Assembly (NCBI GenBank): GCA_041390625.1
Contig: JAWKPM010000004.1
Coordinates: 186,001-250,000, forward strand
Origin: RBC038 sp041390625
GTDB lineage: Bacteria; Chloroflexota; Dehalococcoidia; UBA2979
DNA length: 64,000 nucleotides
Direction: 5' to 3'
Of the stretch, positions 1-7,045 are shown one piece after another (positions within the stretch are counted from its first letter, which is position 1; each line of letters opens with the position of its first letter). Both the position numbers and the translations under genes were made by a program. The notes under the pieces were generated by a model. That model ran no database searches. It had not been told where the DNA came from and saw only the letters and a program-made list of their open reading frames with translations.

Positions 1-813
1 ATCGAGTACCGTGGCGACGTCTTCCGCAACATGTCGATGGAAGGCCGCCTCACCGTCTGCAACATGTCCATCGAGGGGGGGGCGCGCGCTGGCCTCGTGG
101 CCCCGGACGACACGACCTTCGAGTACATGAAGGGCCGCCGCTTCGCCCCGCAGGGCGAGGACTGGGACCGCGCCGTCGAGGAATGGCGTGCGCTCGCCAC
201 CGACGAGGGCGCGAAGTTCGACCAGGAGATCGTGATCCGCGGCGAGGACATCGTCCCCACCGTGACGTGGGGCACGAACCCCGCCCAGAGCGTCGCGATC
301 ACCGAGGCAGTGCCCGACCCCACCACCTTCGCCACCGAGGCGAAGCGCGAGGCCGCCGAGCGCGCCCTCGTCTACATGGACCTGAAGGCCGGCACGCGCA
401 TCCAGGACATCAAGCTGGACCGCGTCTTCCTCGGCTCCTGCACGAACGGGCGGATCGAGGACCTGCGCACCGCAGCGAAGATCGTCGAGGGGCAGAAGGT
501 CGCCGACGGCGTAACCGCGATGGTCGTGCCGGGCTCCGGCCTCGTGAAGCAGCAGGCGGAGGCCGAGGGCCTCGACCAGGTTTTCATCGACGCGGGCTTC
601 GAGTGGCGCGACGCCGGCTGCTCGATGTGCCTCGGCATGAACCCCGACATCCTGCTGCCCGGCGAGCGCTGCGCCAGCACCAGTAACCGCAACTTCGAGG
701 GACGGCAGGGCCCCGGCGGCCGCACGCACCTCGTGAGCCCGGAGATGGCGGCCGCCGCCGCGATCGCCGGTCACTTCGTCGACATTCGTGAGGTGATGGG
801 GGTGAAGGCGTGA
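1..813 (+). CDS. leuC: 3-isopropylmalate dehydratase large subunit, C-terminal part
   Basis: Catalyses isomerisation of 2- to 3-isopropylmalate in leucine synthesis, with LeuD as partner. The frame is open from base 1, so the 5' end lies outside the window; about 270 of the usual roughly 465 codons are present. The fragment begins at the conserved segment MEGRLTVCNMSIE. The three cysteines expected to hold the 4Fe-4S cluster are visible in LGSCTNG (codon at 439) and CSMCLG (codons at 619 and 628). The stop codon overlaps the GTG start of leuD as GTGA, so the two subunits are probably translationally coupled. Family assignment is secure. Confidence 0.96.
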   Translation: MEYRGDVFRNMSMEGRLTVCNMSIEGGARAGLVAPDDTTFEYMKGRRFAPQGEDWDRAVEEWRALATDEGAKFDQEIVIRGEDIVPTVTWGTNPAQSVAITEAVPDPTTFATEAKREAAERALVYMDLKAGTRIQDIKLDRVFLGSCTNGRIEDLRTAAKIVEGQKVADGVTAMVVPGSGLVKQQAEAEGLDQVFIDAGFEWRDAGCSMCLGMNPDILLPGERCASTSNRNFEGRQGPGGRTHLVSPEMAAAAAIAGHFVDIREVMGVKA

Positions 814-1406
814 AGGCCGTCAACCAGGTCAAGGGCAACGCAATCCCGCTGAACCGGGCGAACGTCGACACCGACCAGATCATCCCGGCGAAGTACCTGA
901 AGCGCATCGAGCGGACCGGCTACGGCCCGTTCGCCTTCGAGGCGTGGCGCAAGGACCCCAGCTTCGTCATCAACGACACGCGTTACTCGGGCGCGCCCAT
1001 CCTCATCGCGCGCGAGAACTTCGGCTCCGGCTCGAGCCGCGAGCACGCCGCATGGGCCATCGAGGGCCTCGGCGTCGAGGCGATGATCGCGCCCCTCTTC
1101 GCCGACATCTTCAAGAACAACTGCTCCAAGGTCGGACTGCTCACCGTGCAGCTCTCGCCGGAGGACGTCGACTGGCTGATGGCGCGCGCCGAGGAGACGC
1201 CGGACGCCGAGATCGAGATCAACCTCGAGGAGCAGGTCGTGCGCGCGGGCCCCAACTGGGAGCGCCACTTCGACATCGACCCATTCGTGAAGCACAGGCT
1301 CCTGAACGGCCTCGACGACATCGGGCTGACGCTGGCCAACGAGGACGACATCTCCTCATTCGAGGCGACGCGCTCCGATCTGAAGCCGGTCACGACCACC
1401 AAGTAG
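810..1406 (+). CDS. leuD: 3-isopropylmalate dehydratase small subunit
   Basis: Swivel-domain subunit of isopropylmalate isomerase, 198 residues, the normal length for LeuD. It has the typical NVDTDQIIPAKYLK segment near the N-terminus and the GSGSSREHA loop that contacts substrate. The GTG start is chosen because it overlaps the leuC stop by the GTGA pattern used repeatedly in this genome. The next gene begins 13 bases later. leuB and cimA, acting in the same pathway group, lie 2.6 and 5.6 kb away rather than in the same operon. Confidence 0.96.
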   Translation: MKAVNQVKGNAIPLNRANVDTDQIIPAKYLKRIERTGYGPFAFEAWRKDPSFVINDTRYSGAPILIARENFGSGSSREHAAWAIEGLGVEAMIAPLFADIFKNNCSKVGLLTVQLSPEDVDWLMARAEETPDAEIEINLEEQVVRAGPNWERHFDIDPFVKHRLLNGLDDIGLTLANEDDISSFEATRSDLKPVTTTK

Positions 1407-1419
1407 CCGGGGTCCAACG

Positions 1420-2325
1420 ATGAGCGACCGGACGCCGCTCCCCGAGGAGCGGCGTCTTCGTTTCGAGCGCGCACTCCTCGAGGCCGAGGACCAGACCCTC
1501 GAGGGTGCCACCGAGTTCAGCGGCGGCGGCTACCGCACGTGGGCGGTGCTGCTCGCCGACGGCGAGACGGTCGCCCGCGTCCCGCGCTTCGACGAGGCCG
1601 CGCAGGACCTCGAGGTCGAAATGCGCCTGCTCGAGGTGCTGGCGCGCTCGGACCTCCCGCAGGGCACACCCCGGAACCCGCGCGCGCTGGTGGACGACGG
1701 CGGACTCGTGGGGGCCCTCCACGTCGCCGTGCCCGGCGGCTCGTCCGACGAGATCCCGAACGCGGAGCCCGAGGTACGGCGCGCCTTCGTGACGGACCTC
1801 ATCGACTTCGTGTCGTCGCTTCACGCGATCCCGCAGTCACGCCTCGAAGGTCGCGCGCGCGAGGACGTCCGCGCCGAGCGCTACACGCGCTGGTCCGGCA
1901 TTGTGAGCCCGCATTTGAGCCGGGACGCCGCCTCGTGGCTCGAAGCGCGCCTCACGAGGCTCCACACCATCGAGCGACCCGCCTCGATCCCCGCTGTCCT
2001 GGCCCACTGCGACCTCTGGGGTTCGAACACCCTCGTCGATCCCGAGGGACGGCTGACTGGCGTCATCGACTTCGGTGACGCGATGCTCACGGACCCGGCG
2101 TACGACCTCTTCACGTTCGCGCCGCGCTTCGACGAAGAAGGACTGCGCCTCGCCCTCGAGCGCTATCGAGGGCCGCTCGACGACCACGCCGTCGAGCGCG
2201 CCTCGATCTACCGCGAGATGGACGACCTCTACGACCTCGCCTACCACGTCGAGGCCGGGCTGCCGTTCGAGGGCCCACTCACAGTGATCGAGGAGCGCGC
2301 CGCCGGTCGCCCGCCCGCGCGCTAG
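1420..2325 (+). CDS. phosphotransferase of the aminoglycoside/choline kinase fold
   Basis: A 301-residue protein of the APH phosphotransferase superfamily (PF01636 type). The catalytic loop HCDLWGSN keeps the His, Asp and Asn of the Brenner motif, and VIDFGDA supplies the metal-binding Asp. The N-terminal lobe has a plausible nucleotide-binding region. It follows leuD by 13 bases and may be co-transcribed, but its substrate cannot be read from sequence; resistance, choline, homoserine or fructosamine kinases all share this fold. Its last four bases overlap the end of the convergent CGNR gene. A second, distinct APH-fold protein is encoded at 5853-6779. Confidence 0.8.
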   Translation: MSDRTPLPEERRLRFERALLEAEDQTLEGATEFSGGGYRTWAVLLADGETVARVPRFDEAAQDLEVEMRLLEVLARSDLPQGTPRNPRALVDDGGLVGALHVAVPGGSSDEIPNAEPEVRRAFVTDLIDFVSSLHAIPQSRLEGRAREDVRAERYTRWSGIVSPHLSRDAASWLEARLTRLHTIERPASIPAVLAHCDLWGSNTLVDPEGRLTGVIDFGDAMLTDPAYDLFTFAPRFDEEGLRLALERYRGPLDDHAVERASIYREMDDLYDLAYHVEAGLPFEGPLTVIEERAAGRPPAR

Positions 2326-2852
2326 GTGGCGGCGCGCCTCGAGCGGTAGGCACGCATCTTCGCCCGCGCCCCGCACGTCTGCATCTCGCACCACAGCCGC
2401 GAGCGGTTGCGCGACTCGTCGAAGAAGGCCCATTCGCAGTCGGGATTGCGGCACAGCTTGTACCGACGCCACTCGCCGCGCAGCTCCTCGCGAAAGACCG
2501 CTCCGAGGACGGCCGCGTGGAACCCCGCGACCCCGGACTCGGTGGCCTCGAGGTTCACCCCGCCCGAGGGAGTGAAGCGCACTCGCAGCGGCAACGTCGC
2601 CGCAAAGCCGTTCAGCGTCGGCACGTCGTTCGGGTCGACGTCGCCGCAGGCGTTGCCTCGAATCACTGAGCGCAGCGCGTCCCGCAGCCGGTGTGCGACT
2701 TCGACGTCATGCGCGTTGAGGTGTGTGCCCGCGGGTAGAACGCCGTGCTCGCGCAGCCAGCGAGAGTAGTCGGCAGGCGTCGCAATGCGCTCAGTGCCCG
2801 CAAACGTCGTGTTGAGGAAGGCCAGCAGGAGGGTGCCATCAGCCTCGTGCAT
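2322..2852 (-). CDS. CGNR zinc-finger (ABATE-like) putative regulator
   Basis: A 176-residue protein with an N-terminal stress-response/ABATE-like domain and a C-terminal treble-clef CGNR zinc finger. The metal-binding Cys residues are visible as CRNPDCEWAFFD followed by SRLWCEMQTCG. Such proteins are generally presumed DNA-binding regulators, but no target is known here. It is transcribed divergently from the GyrI-like gene and converges on the phosphotransferase, overlapping it by four bases. A promoter pair sits in the 124-base divergent gap. Confidence 0.85.
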   Translation of the reverse strand: MHEADGTLLLAFLNTTFAGTERIATPADYSRWLREHGVLPAGTHLNAHDVEVAHRLRDALRSVIRGNACGDVDPNDVPTLNGFAATLPLRVRFTPSGGVNLEATESGVAGFHAAVLGAVFREELRGEWRRYKLCRNPDCEWAFFDESRNRSRLWCEMQTCGARAKMRAYRSRRAAT

Positions 2853-2866
2853 GTCGGTGCTGCCTC

Positions 2867-2894
2867 ACCATAACCTGTCCGTTGCGAGCGCCAA
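2867..2894 (-). promoter_or_regulatory. candidate promoter of the CGNR gene
   Basis: On the minus strand TTGGCG (2889-2894) and TATGGT (2867-2872) are separated by 16 bases and lie about 15 bases before the CGNR start codon. It is divergent from, and close to, the promoter at 2912-2939, so the two could share a regulator. Confidence 0.5.
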
Positions 2895-2911
2895 GTTACC
2901 ACCGACGAGCG

Positions 2912-2939
2912 TTGACAGGTTTCAGTTCCGCCTTACATT
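2912..2939 (+). promoter_or_regulatory. candidate sigma-70 promoter of the GyrI-like gene
   Basis: A perfect TTGACA (2912-2917) and TACATT (2934-2939) with a 16-base spacer. Transcription would start near 2946, giving a roughly 30-base leader that contains the GGAGG ribosome site before the ATG at 2977. Confidence 0.65.
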
Positions 2940-2976
2940 CAGGAGCAGCATCGAGGCGTTCGAGACTGGAGGCGAC

Positions 2977-3438
2977 ATGCTCGGCGCCATCGAGACACGC
3001 ACCATCGAGGCGCAACCGGCTCTCGTCATCCGCGCCCGCGGCTCGGCGGCCACCATCGGCGCGATGCTGGCGGACCTCTTCCCGACAGTGCACCAGTTCA
3101 TCCAGCGCACCGGCGCCGAAATGGCCGGCCCGCCCTTCGTGCGCTACCTCACGATGGGCAACGAATGGGACTTCGAGGCGGGGGCACCTGTGGCTACGGC
3201 CGTGCCCGGTGAAGGCCGCGTCGAGGCCTCCAGCCTTGCCGGTGGCGAGGTCGCCGTCGTCACCTACACCGGCCCGTATGAGGGCGTGGGCGAGGCGCAC
3301 GAGGCCATCGGCACGTGGCTCGCCGAGCAGGGACGCCTGCCCTCGGGCCCGCCCTGGGACTCCTACGTCACCGACCCGATGCAGGAGCCCGACTCAACGA
3401 AGTGGCGCACGGACGTCTACTACCCCCTCGGGGGCTAG
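2977..3438 (+). CDS. GyrI-like / AraC effector-binding domain protein
   Basis: A stand-alone 153-residue GyrI-like small-molecule-binding domain with no DNA-binding domain attached. The start at 2977 is chosen because a GGAGG Shine-Dalgarno precedes it, a TTGACA promoter lies just upstream, and the longer upstream reading frame has no family similarity. The segment VVTYTGPYEGVGEAHEAI is characteristic of the fold, which binds hydrophobic or cationic ligands or hydrolyses cyclopropanoid compounds. Role here is unknown; it may sense or sequester a small molecule. Confidence 0.8.
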   Translation: MLGAIETRTIEAQPALVIRARGSAATIGAMLADLFPTVHQFIQRTGAEMAGPPFVRYLTMGNEWDFEAGAPVATAVPGEGRVEASSLAGGEVAVVTYTGPYEGVGEAHEAIGTWLAEQGRLPSGPPWDSYVTDPMQEPDSTKWRTDVYYPLGG

Positions 3439-3457
3439 CCGGGCGTACCTTCGCGCG

Positions 3458-3958
3458 ATGAGCCTCGGAAGCCGCGAGCAACCGATCCCGCGTCCGGCGG
3501 CGCGCGTGCTGCTCCTCGATGCCCGCGACCGGCTGCTGCTGTTCCATATCACCGACCCGCGCGCCGAGGTGCCGAGCCTCTGGGTGACGCCCGGCGGCGC
3601 ACTCGAGCCGGGCGAAACCGACGAGTCCGCCGCACGCCGTGAGCTCGCCGAGGAGACCGGCCTCCTCGATGCCCGCCTCGGGCCGGTCGTGTGGCACCGG
3701 ACACACGTCTTCCGGTTCGGCGAAGAGTGGCTCGAGTCGCAGGAGCGCTTCTTCGTCGCACGGGTCGACGCGCTCGAGGTGCGTACGGAGGGCCACACCA
3801 ACCTCGAGCGCGAGGTGATGCGCGCCCATCGATGGTGGACGGTCGAGGAGATCGCCGCGGCGACCAACGAGGTTTTCGTGCCTCGATCGCTGGCCTCGCT
3901 GCTCGCGCCGATCGTGCGTGGCGAGTGGCCCGACCCGCCCCTCGAGGTCGGCGCCTGA
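3458..3958 (+). CDS. NUDIX hydrolase
   Basis: A 166-residue NUDIX hydrolase. The Nudix box is intact (GALEPGETDESAARRELAEE then TGL), giving the catalytic and Mg-binding REL and EE residues. The ATG at 3458 is preferred because upstream codons in this frame overlap the GyrI-like gene and look random. There is no Shine-Dalgarno, but TACCTT (3446-3451) sits exactly six bases before the ATG, suggesting a leaderless transcript. Substrate cannot be predicted; a nucleoside diphosphate derivative is likely. Converges on leuB with an 18-base gap. Confidence 0.88.
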   Translation: MSLGSREQPIPRPAARVLLLDARDRLLLFHITDPRAEVPSLWVTPGGALEPGETDESAARRELAEETGLLDARLGPVVWHRTHVFRFGEEWLESQERFFVARVDALEVRTEGHTNLEREVMRAHRWWTVEEIAAATNEVFVPRSLASLLAPIVRGEWPDPPLEVGA

Positions 3959-3976
3959 GCGAGCTCACGGCCCGAT

Positions 3977-5077
3977 CTAGCGGCCCAGGCGCTCCAGCAC
4001 GGCGTCGGCCATCTCCCGCGTCGACAAGCCCTTCTGGCCGGGGCCCGCGATGTCGTTCGTGCGAAGGCCGTCCGAGATGGTGGCGGCGACCGCCGCCTCG
4101 AGGGCCTGCGCCTCCTCCTCGAGGCCGCACGAGTGGCGCAGCAGCATCGCGGTGCAGAGGAACATCGCCAGCGGGTTGGCGACGCCCTGCCCGGCGATAT
4201 CGGGCGCCGAGCCGTGGATCGGCTCGTACAGCCCGAGGCTCGTCCCGTCCTCGGACATCGTGCTGAGTGAGGCGGACGGCAGCATGCCAAGTGACCCTGT
4301 AAGCATCGAGGCCTCGTCGGTCAGAATGTCGCCGAACATGTTGCCGCTGATGATGACGTCGAAGTCGCGCGGCCGGCGAATGAGGTGCATCGAGGCGGCG
4401 TCGATGATGAGGTGCTCGAGCTCGACGTCCGGGTACTCGGCGTGGACCTCCTCGACGACCTCGCGCCAGAGTTGCGACACCACGAGGACGTTCGCCTTGT
4501 CGACGCTCGTGAGCTTGCCGCGGCGGGCGCGGGCGAGGCGGAAGCCGAGGTGGGCGACGCGGGCGATCTCGTCCTCGTCGTAGTACATCGTGTTGACTGC
4601 CGAGCGCCGGCCCTCGGCGGTGGTGCGGCGCTCGCGCGGCTCGCCGAAGTAGAGGCCACTCACGAGCTCGCGAATGACGACGAAGTCCACGCCCTCGATG
4701 ACCTCGCGCTTGAGCGTCGAGGCGTCGGCGAGGGCGGGGTCGACCTTCACCGGGCGGAGGTTCGCCCACAGGCCGAGCTCGCGGCGGATGCGAAGCAGGC
4801 CCTGCTCGGGGCGGACCGTGGCGCTCGGGTCGTTGTCGAAGCGCGGAAGTCCGACCGCGCCCCAGAGCACCGCGTCGGACGACTTCGCGAGGGCGATCGC
4901 CCCGTCGCGGATGGGAACGCCGTACTTCTCGATGGCGGCGCCGCCGACCTCGTCCTGCTCGATGTTGAAGACATGCTCGAACCGCTCACCGATGGCCTCA
5001 AGGGCGCGCACGCCCTCGGCGGTGACCTCGGGCCCGATGCCGTCGCCGGGCAGCGCGAGGATGTTGAAGGTCGCCAC
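3977..5077 (-). CDS. leuB: 3-isopropylmalate dehydrogenase
   Basis: NAD-dependent oxidative decarboxylation of 3-isopropylmalate, 366 residues, the expected length. The N-terminal LPGDGIGPEVTAEG, the substrate-binding RPEQGLLRIRRELGLWANLR region and the C-terminal EPIHGSAPDIAGQG cofactor segment are all present. The start is GTG, preceded by GAGGTGA at good spacing. It is on the opposite strand from leuCD, so expression is separate. The 115-base region upstream holds no obvious second gene. Confidence 0.97.
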   Translation of the reverse strand: MATFNILALPGDGIGPEVTAEGVRALEAIGERFEHVFNIEQDEVGGAAIEKYGVPIRDGAIALAKSSDAVLWGAVGLPRFDNDPSATVRPEQGLLRIRRELGLWANLRPVKVDPALADASTLKREVIEGVDFVVIRELVSGLYFGEPRERRTTAEGRRSAVNTMYYDEDEIARVAHLGFRLARARRGKLTSVDKANVLVVSQLWREVVEEVHAEYPDVELEHLIIDAASMHLIRRPRDFDVIISGNMFGDILTDEASMLTGSLGMLPSASLSTMSEDGTSLGLYEPIHGSAPDIAGQGVANPLAMFLCTAMLLRHSCGLEEEAQALEAAVAATISDGLRTNDIAGPGQKGLSTREMADAVLERLGR

Positions 5078-5192
5078 GGTTCACCTCGAATCGAGTTCTG
5101 TCGTCACGCGTCGTCATGTCGAGTCTGGACGGGCGCCGAGTGTAACGGAGGACGCGCCTGAGTTCGCGCGCGTCGACGTCGGCGACCGCGGG

Positions 5193-5684
5193 CTACTTGC
5201 GGCGGACCTGCCTCGGGGGGTGGCCGGCGCGCCACGAGTCGATCACGAGCTCGTCGCCCTCGACGGTGACCAGCGAGGCGTCCTCGATGTCGCAGCGGAA
5301 CACGAGCGCCTCCATCGAGGAGCCGCCTTCCGAGGAGTCAGCGTGGCCGCTCGCACGCCAGAACGCGGCGAGCTCGTCGGGGTCGCTGACCTCGATGGCG
5401 CGGCCGGCGATGCGGGCGTCGCCGAACTCGGTCAGCTCGAGGTCGAGCGGCGCACCGTGGAGGGCGAAGCGGGGGTCGCGAAGCAGGTCGCGCCCTTTCA
5501 TCGAGTTGGGCATGCAGCCGAACCAGAGCTGGCCGCCGCCGATGGGGGCCTCGGTGCCGCTGACGCGCGGCGAGCCGTCGGCGCGCAGAGTGGCAAGGAC
5601 GTGGTGCTTGTGCCGCTCGAGCACGGCCTGTGCGCGGCGCGCAAGGTCGGGTGCCTGCACCTCGAAGTCTGCCCACGTCGCCAT
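5193..5684 (-). CDS. pyridoxamine 5'-phosphate oxidase family protein
   Basis: A 163-residue FMN-binding split-barrel protein of the PPOX class. The family pattern HHVLATLRADGSPRVS near residue 25 and the following strand FGCMPNSMKGRDLLRDP are clear. Members include F420- or FMN-dependent reductases and oxidases; the exact substrate is not deducible. Its start lies only 14 bases from the first of two parS sites, so those sites occupy its promoter region. Confidence 0.8.
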   Translation of the reverse strand: MATWADFEVQAPDLARRAQAVLERHKHHVLATLRADGSPRVSGTEAPIGGGQLWFGCMPNSMKGRDLLRDPRFALHGAPLDLELTEFGDARIAGRAIEVSDPDELAAFWRASGHADSSEGGSSMEALVFRCDIEDASLVTVEGDELVIDSWRAGHPPRQVRRK

Positions 5685-5697
5685 CTACCTGCCTCCC

Positions 5698-5713
5698 TGT
5701 TTCACGTGAAACA
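5698..5713. promoter_or_regulatory. parS: parS centromere site 1
   Basis: A perfect 16-base palindrome, TGTTTCACGTGAAACA, identical to the chromosomal ParB-binding parS consensus. It lies between the PPOX gene and the APH-fold gene, and a second perfect copy starts 59 bases away. No parA or parB is encoded in the window. Confidence 0.92.
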
Positions 5714-5756
5714 TCGACGGATGTCCAGCGCTTTCTTCGCGATTTCACGCGCGACT

Positions 5757-5772
5757 TGTTTCACGTGAAACA
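5757..5772. promoter_or_regulatory. parS: parS centromere site 2
   Basis: Second perfect TGTTTCACGTGAAACA palindrome, 59 bases centre to centre from the first. Two exact copies in under 80 bases cannot be coincidence at this GC content. parS clusters usually mark the origin-proximal part of a chromosome. Confidence 0.92.
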
Positions 5773-5852
5773 CTCGAATCGATCAGCGATCGAGTGCCAC
5801 ATTCATCTTTGAGTTGAAGCGACACGGTCGCCGCTTCGCAGTCCGACTGAGT

Positions 5853-6779
5853 CTACCGTGCGGCGCGCCGGGTAGAGGCGGCGGCACGGGCGGCGAGCTG
5901 GCGCAGGCCGACCTGCCGGTCGCCGCCGTCGAACATGTGGCCGTAGCGGACGAGGAAGAGCGGTACGACCTCCACGTAGAAGCACGCGCGGTCGCGGAAC
6001 CGCCTGTCGACCACGCGGCCGACGCGGGCTTCGTAGTGCCACAGCACGCGCTCCATGAACGGCTCGCCGAAGCCGTGCCAGATCGTGGCGAAGTCGAGGG
6101 CGGGGTCGGCGATGATCGCATCACCCCAGTCGATGATGCCCGCGATCACGCCCTCGGTCCCACCGGTGTCATCGAGGCGGACGTGTGCGGGCCCGAGGTC
6201 GCCGTGGACGAGCGCACGCGGCGCATCGGCAGTTCCGCCATCCGCGCGGAATGCCTCAACGGTGGCGGTAAGCCACGCGGCCGAACGCGGGCCAAGGAGG
6301 GGCAGGCACGCCTCGACCATCGAGGCATAGCGGTCCGGCCAGAGATCGAGCTCCGGCACCTCGAGGGCGCGCACCTCGTCGAAGGGAAGCGCGTGCAGTC
6401 TCGCGAGGAACGCGCCCAGCTCGGCGGCGAGTTGGGCGCGCTCGCCCCTCGAGGCCTCCGAGGCCGGTCGGCCCTCGACGAGTCGATGCAGCGTGCCGAG
6501 GAAGGCACCATCCGAGTCGTGGAGCGCACGCATCGCGCGCGGCACCGGCAGGCCACGCGCCTCGAGCCGAGGAACGAGCGCCACCTCGCGCTCGAGCTCG
6601 CCGGTGACGCGCTCCGAGGTTCGGCGCTGCAGTCGCAGGACCCAGTCGCCGTCCGCGGCCGGCACACGGTACGCGATGACGCTCCAGCCCTCGCCGAGGG
6701 GCGTCGCATCCTCGAGGCGCGCGGTCGGAAGCGCGGCCTCGACGGCGAGCACGACCTCGGGCGGGAGTGCGGTGTTCAC
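5853..6779 (-). CDS. APH-fold phosphotransferase
   Basis: A 308-residue aminoglycoside-phosphotransferase-fold protein. The N-lobe strand LGEGWSVIAYRVPAADGDWV resembles the nucleotide-binding region, the catalytic loop is HGDLGPAHVRLDD, and the metal site is IIDWGDA. In the catalytic loop the usual metal-binding Asn is replaced by His (HGDLGPAH), a variant seen in part of the family. The start is GTG with GAGGT upstream. The substrate is unknown. It shows only fold-level similarity to the other APH protein at 1420-2325. Confidence 0.8.
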   Translation of the reverse strand: MNTALPPEVVLAVEAALPTARLEDATPLGEGWSVIAYRVPAADGDWVLRLQRRTSERVTGELEREVALVPRLEARGLPVPRAMRALHDSDGAFLGTLHRLVEGRPASEASRGERAQLAAELGAFLARLHALPFDEVRALEVPELDLWPDRYASMVEACLPLLGPRSAAWLTATVEAFRADGGTADAPRALVHGDLGPAHVRLDDTGGTEGVIAGIIDWGDAIIADPALDFATIWHGFGEPFMERVLWHYEARVGRVVDRRFRDRACFYVEVVPLFLVRYGHMFDGGDRQVGLRQLAARAAASTRRAAR

Positions 6780-6817
6780 GGGACCTCGATACGGCCGAGG
6801 CCTCGGTGATCGCCCGA

Positions 6818-6847
6818 TTGCCCGGCCGGAGCGGGCGCACCTAGAAT
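6818..6847 (+). promoter_or_regulatory. candidate promoter for short ORF and cimA
   Basis: TTGCCC (6818-6823) and TAGAAT (6842-6847), spacer 18. The -10 ends exactly six bases before the ATG at 6854, so the transcript would begin at or near that codon and then run about 190 bases to cimA. Confidence 0.5.
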
Positions 6848-6853
6848 CGAACG

Positions 6854-6967
6854 ATGATGCAGTACGTGCAGAACGTGCAGAGCGCGCACCTCGAACTGAT
6901 CGGGAAGGCGGTGGACGTCGTCCGGCCTCAGCGGCCGGCGACCTCCATTATCCGCGGCGCGCGCTAG
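6854..6967 (+). CDS. possible 37-residue leader peptide or small protein upstream of cimA
   Basis: A short open frame, MMQYVQNVQS at the N-terminus and ATSIIRGAR at the C-terminus, ending 78 bases before cimA. It has no Shine-Dalgarno, but a TAGAAT box lies six bases before its ATG, the leaderless arrangement seen at other genes here. Between it and cimA an inverted repeat with arms GCCTCG and CGAGGC sits close to the cimA ribosome site. It could be a regulatory leader peptide, but it lacks an obvious run of Leu, Ile or Val codons, so attenuation by aminoacyl-tRNA level is only a guess. No similarity recognised. Confidence 0.35.
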   Translation: MMQYVQNVQSAHLELIGKAVDVVRPQRPATSIIRGAR

Positions 6968-7045
6968 CCGCCCACCTCTCACCCCGCCCCCTCGATGCTG
7001 CATCTCGCCTCGAACACCGCCGAGGCGCCCCGAAGGTTGTGAACG

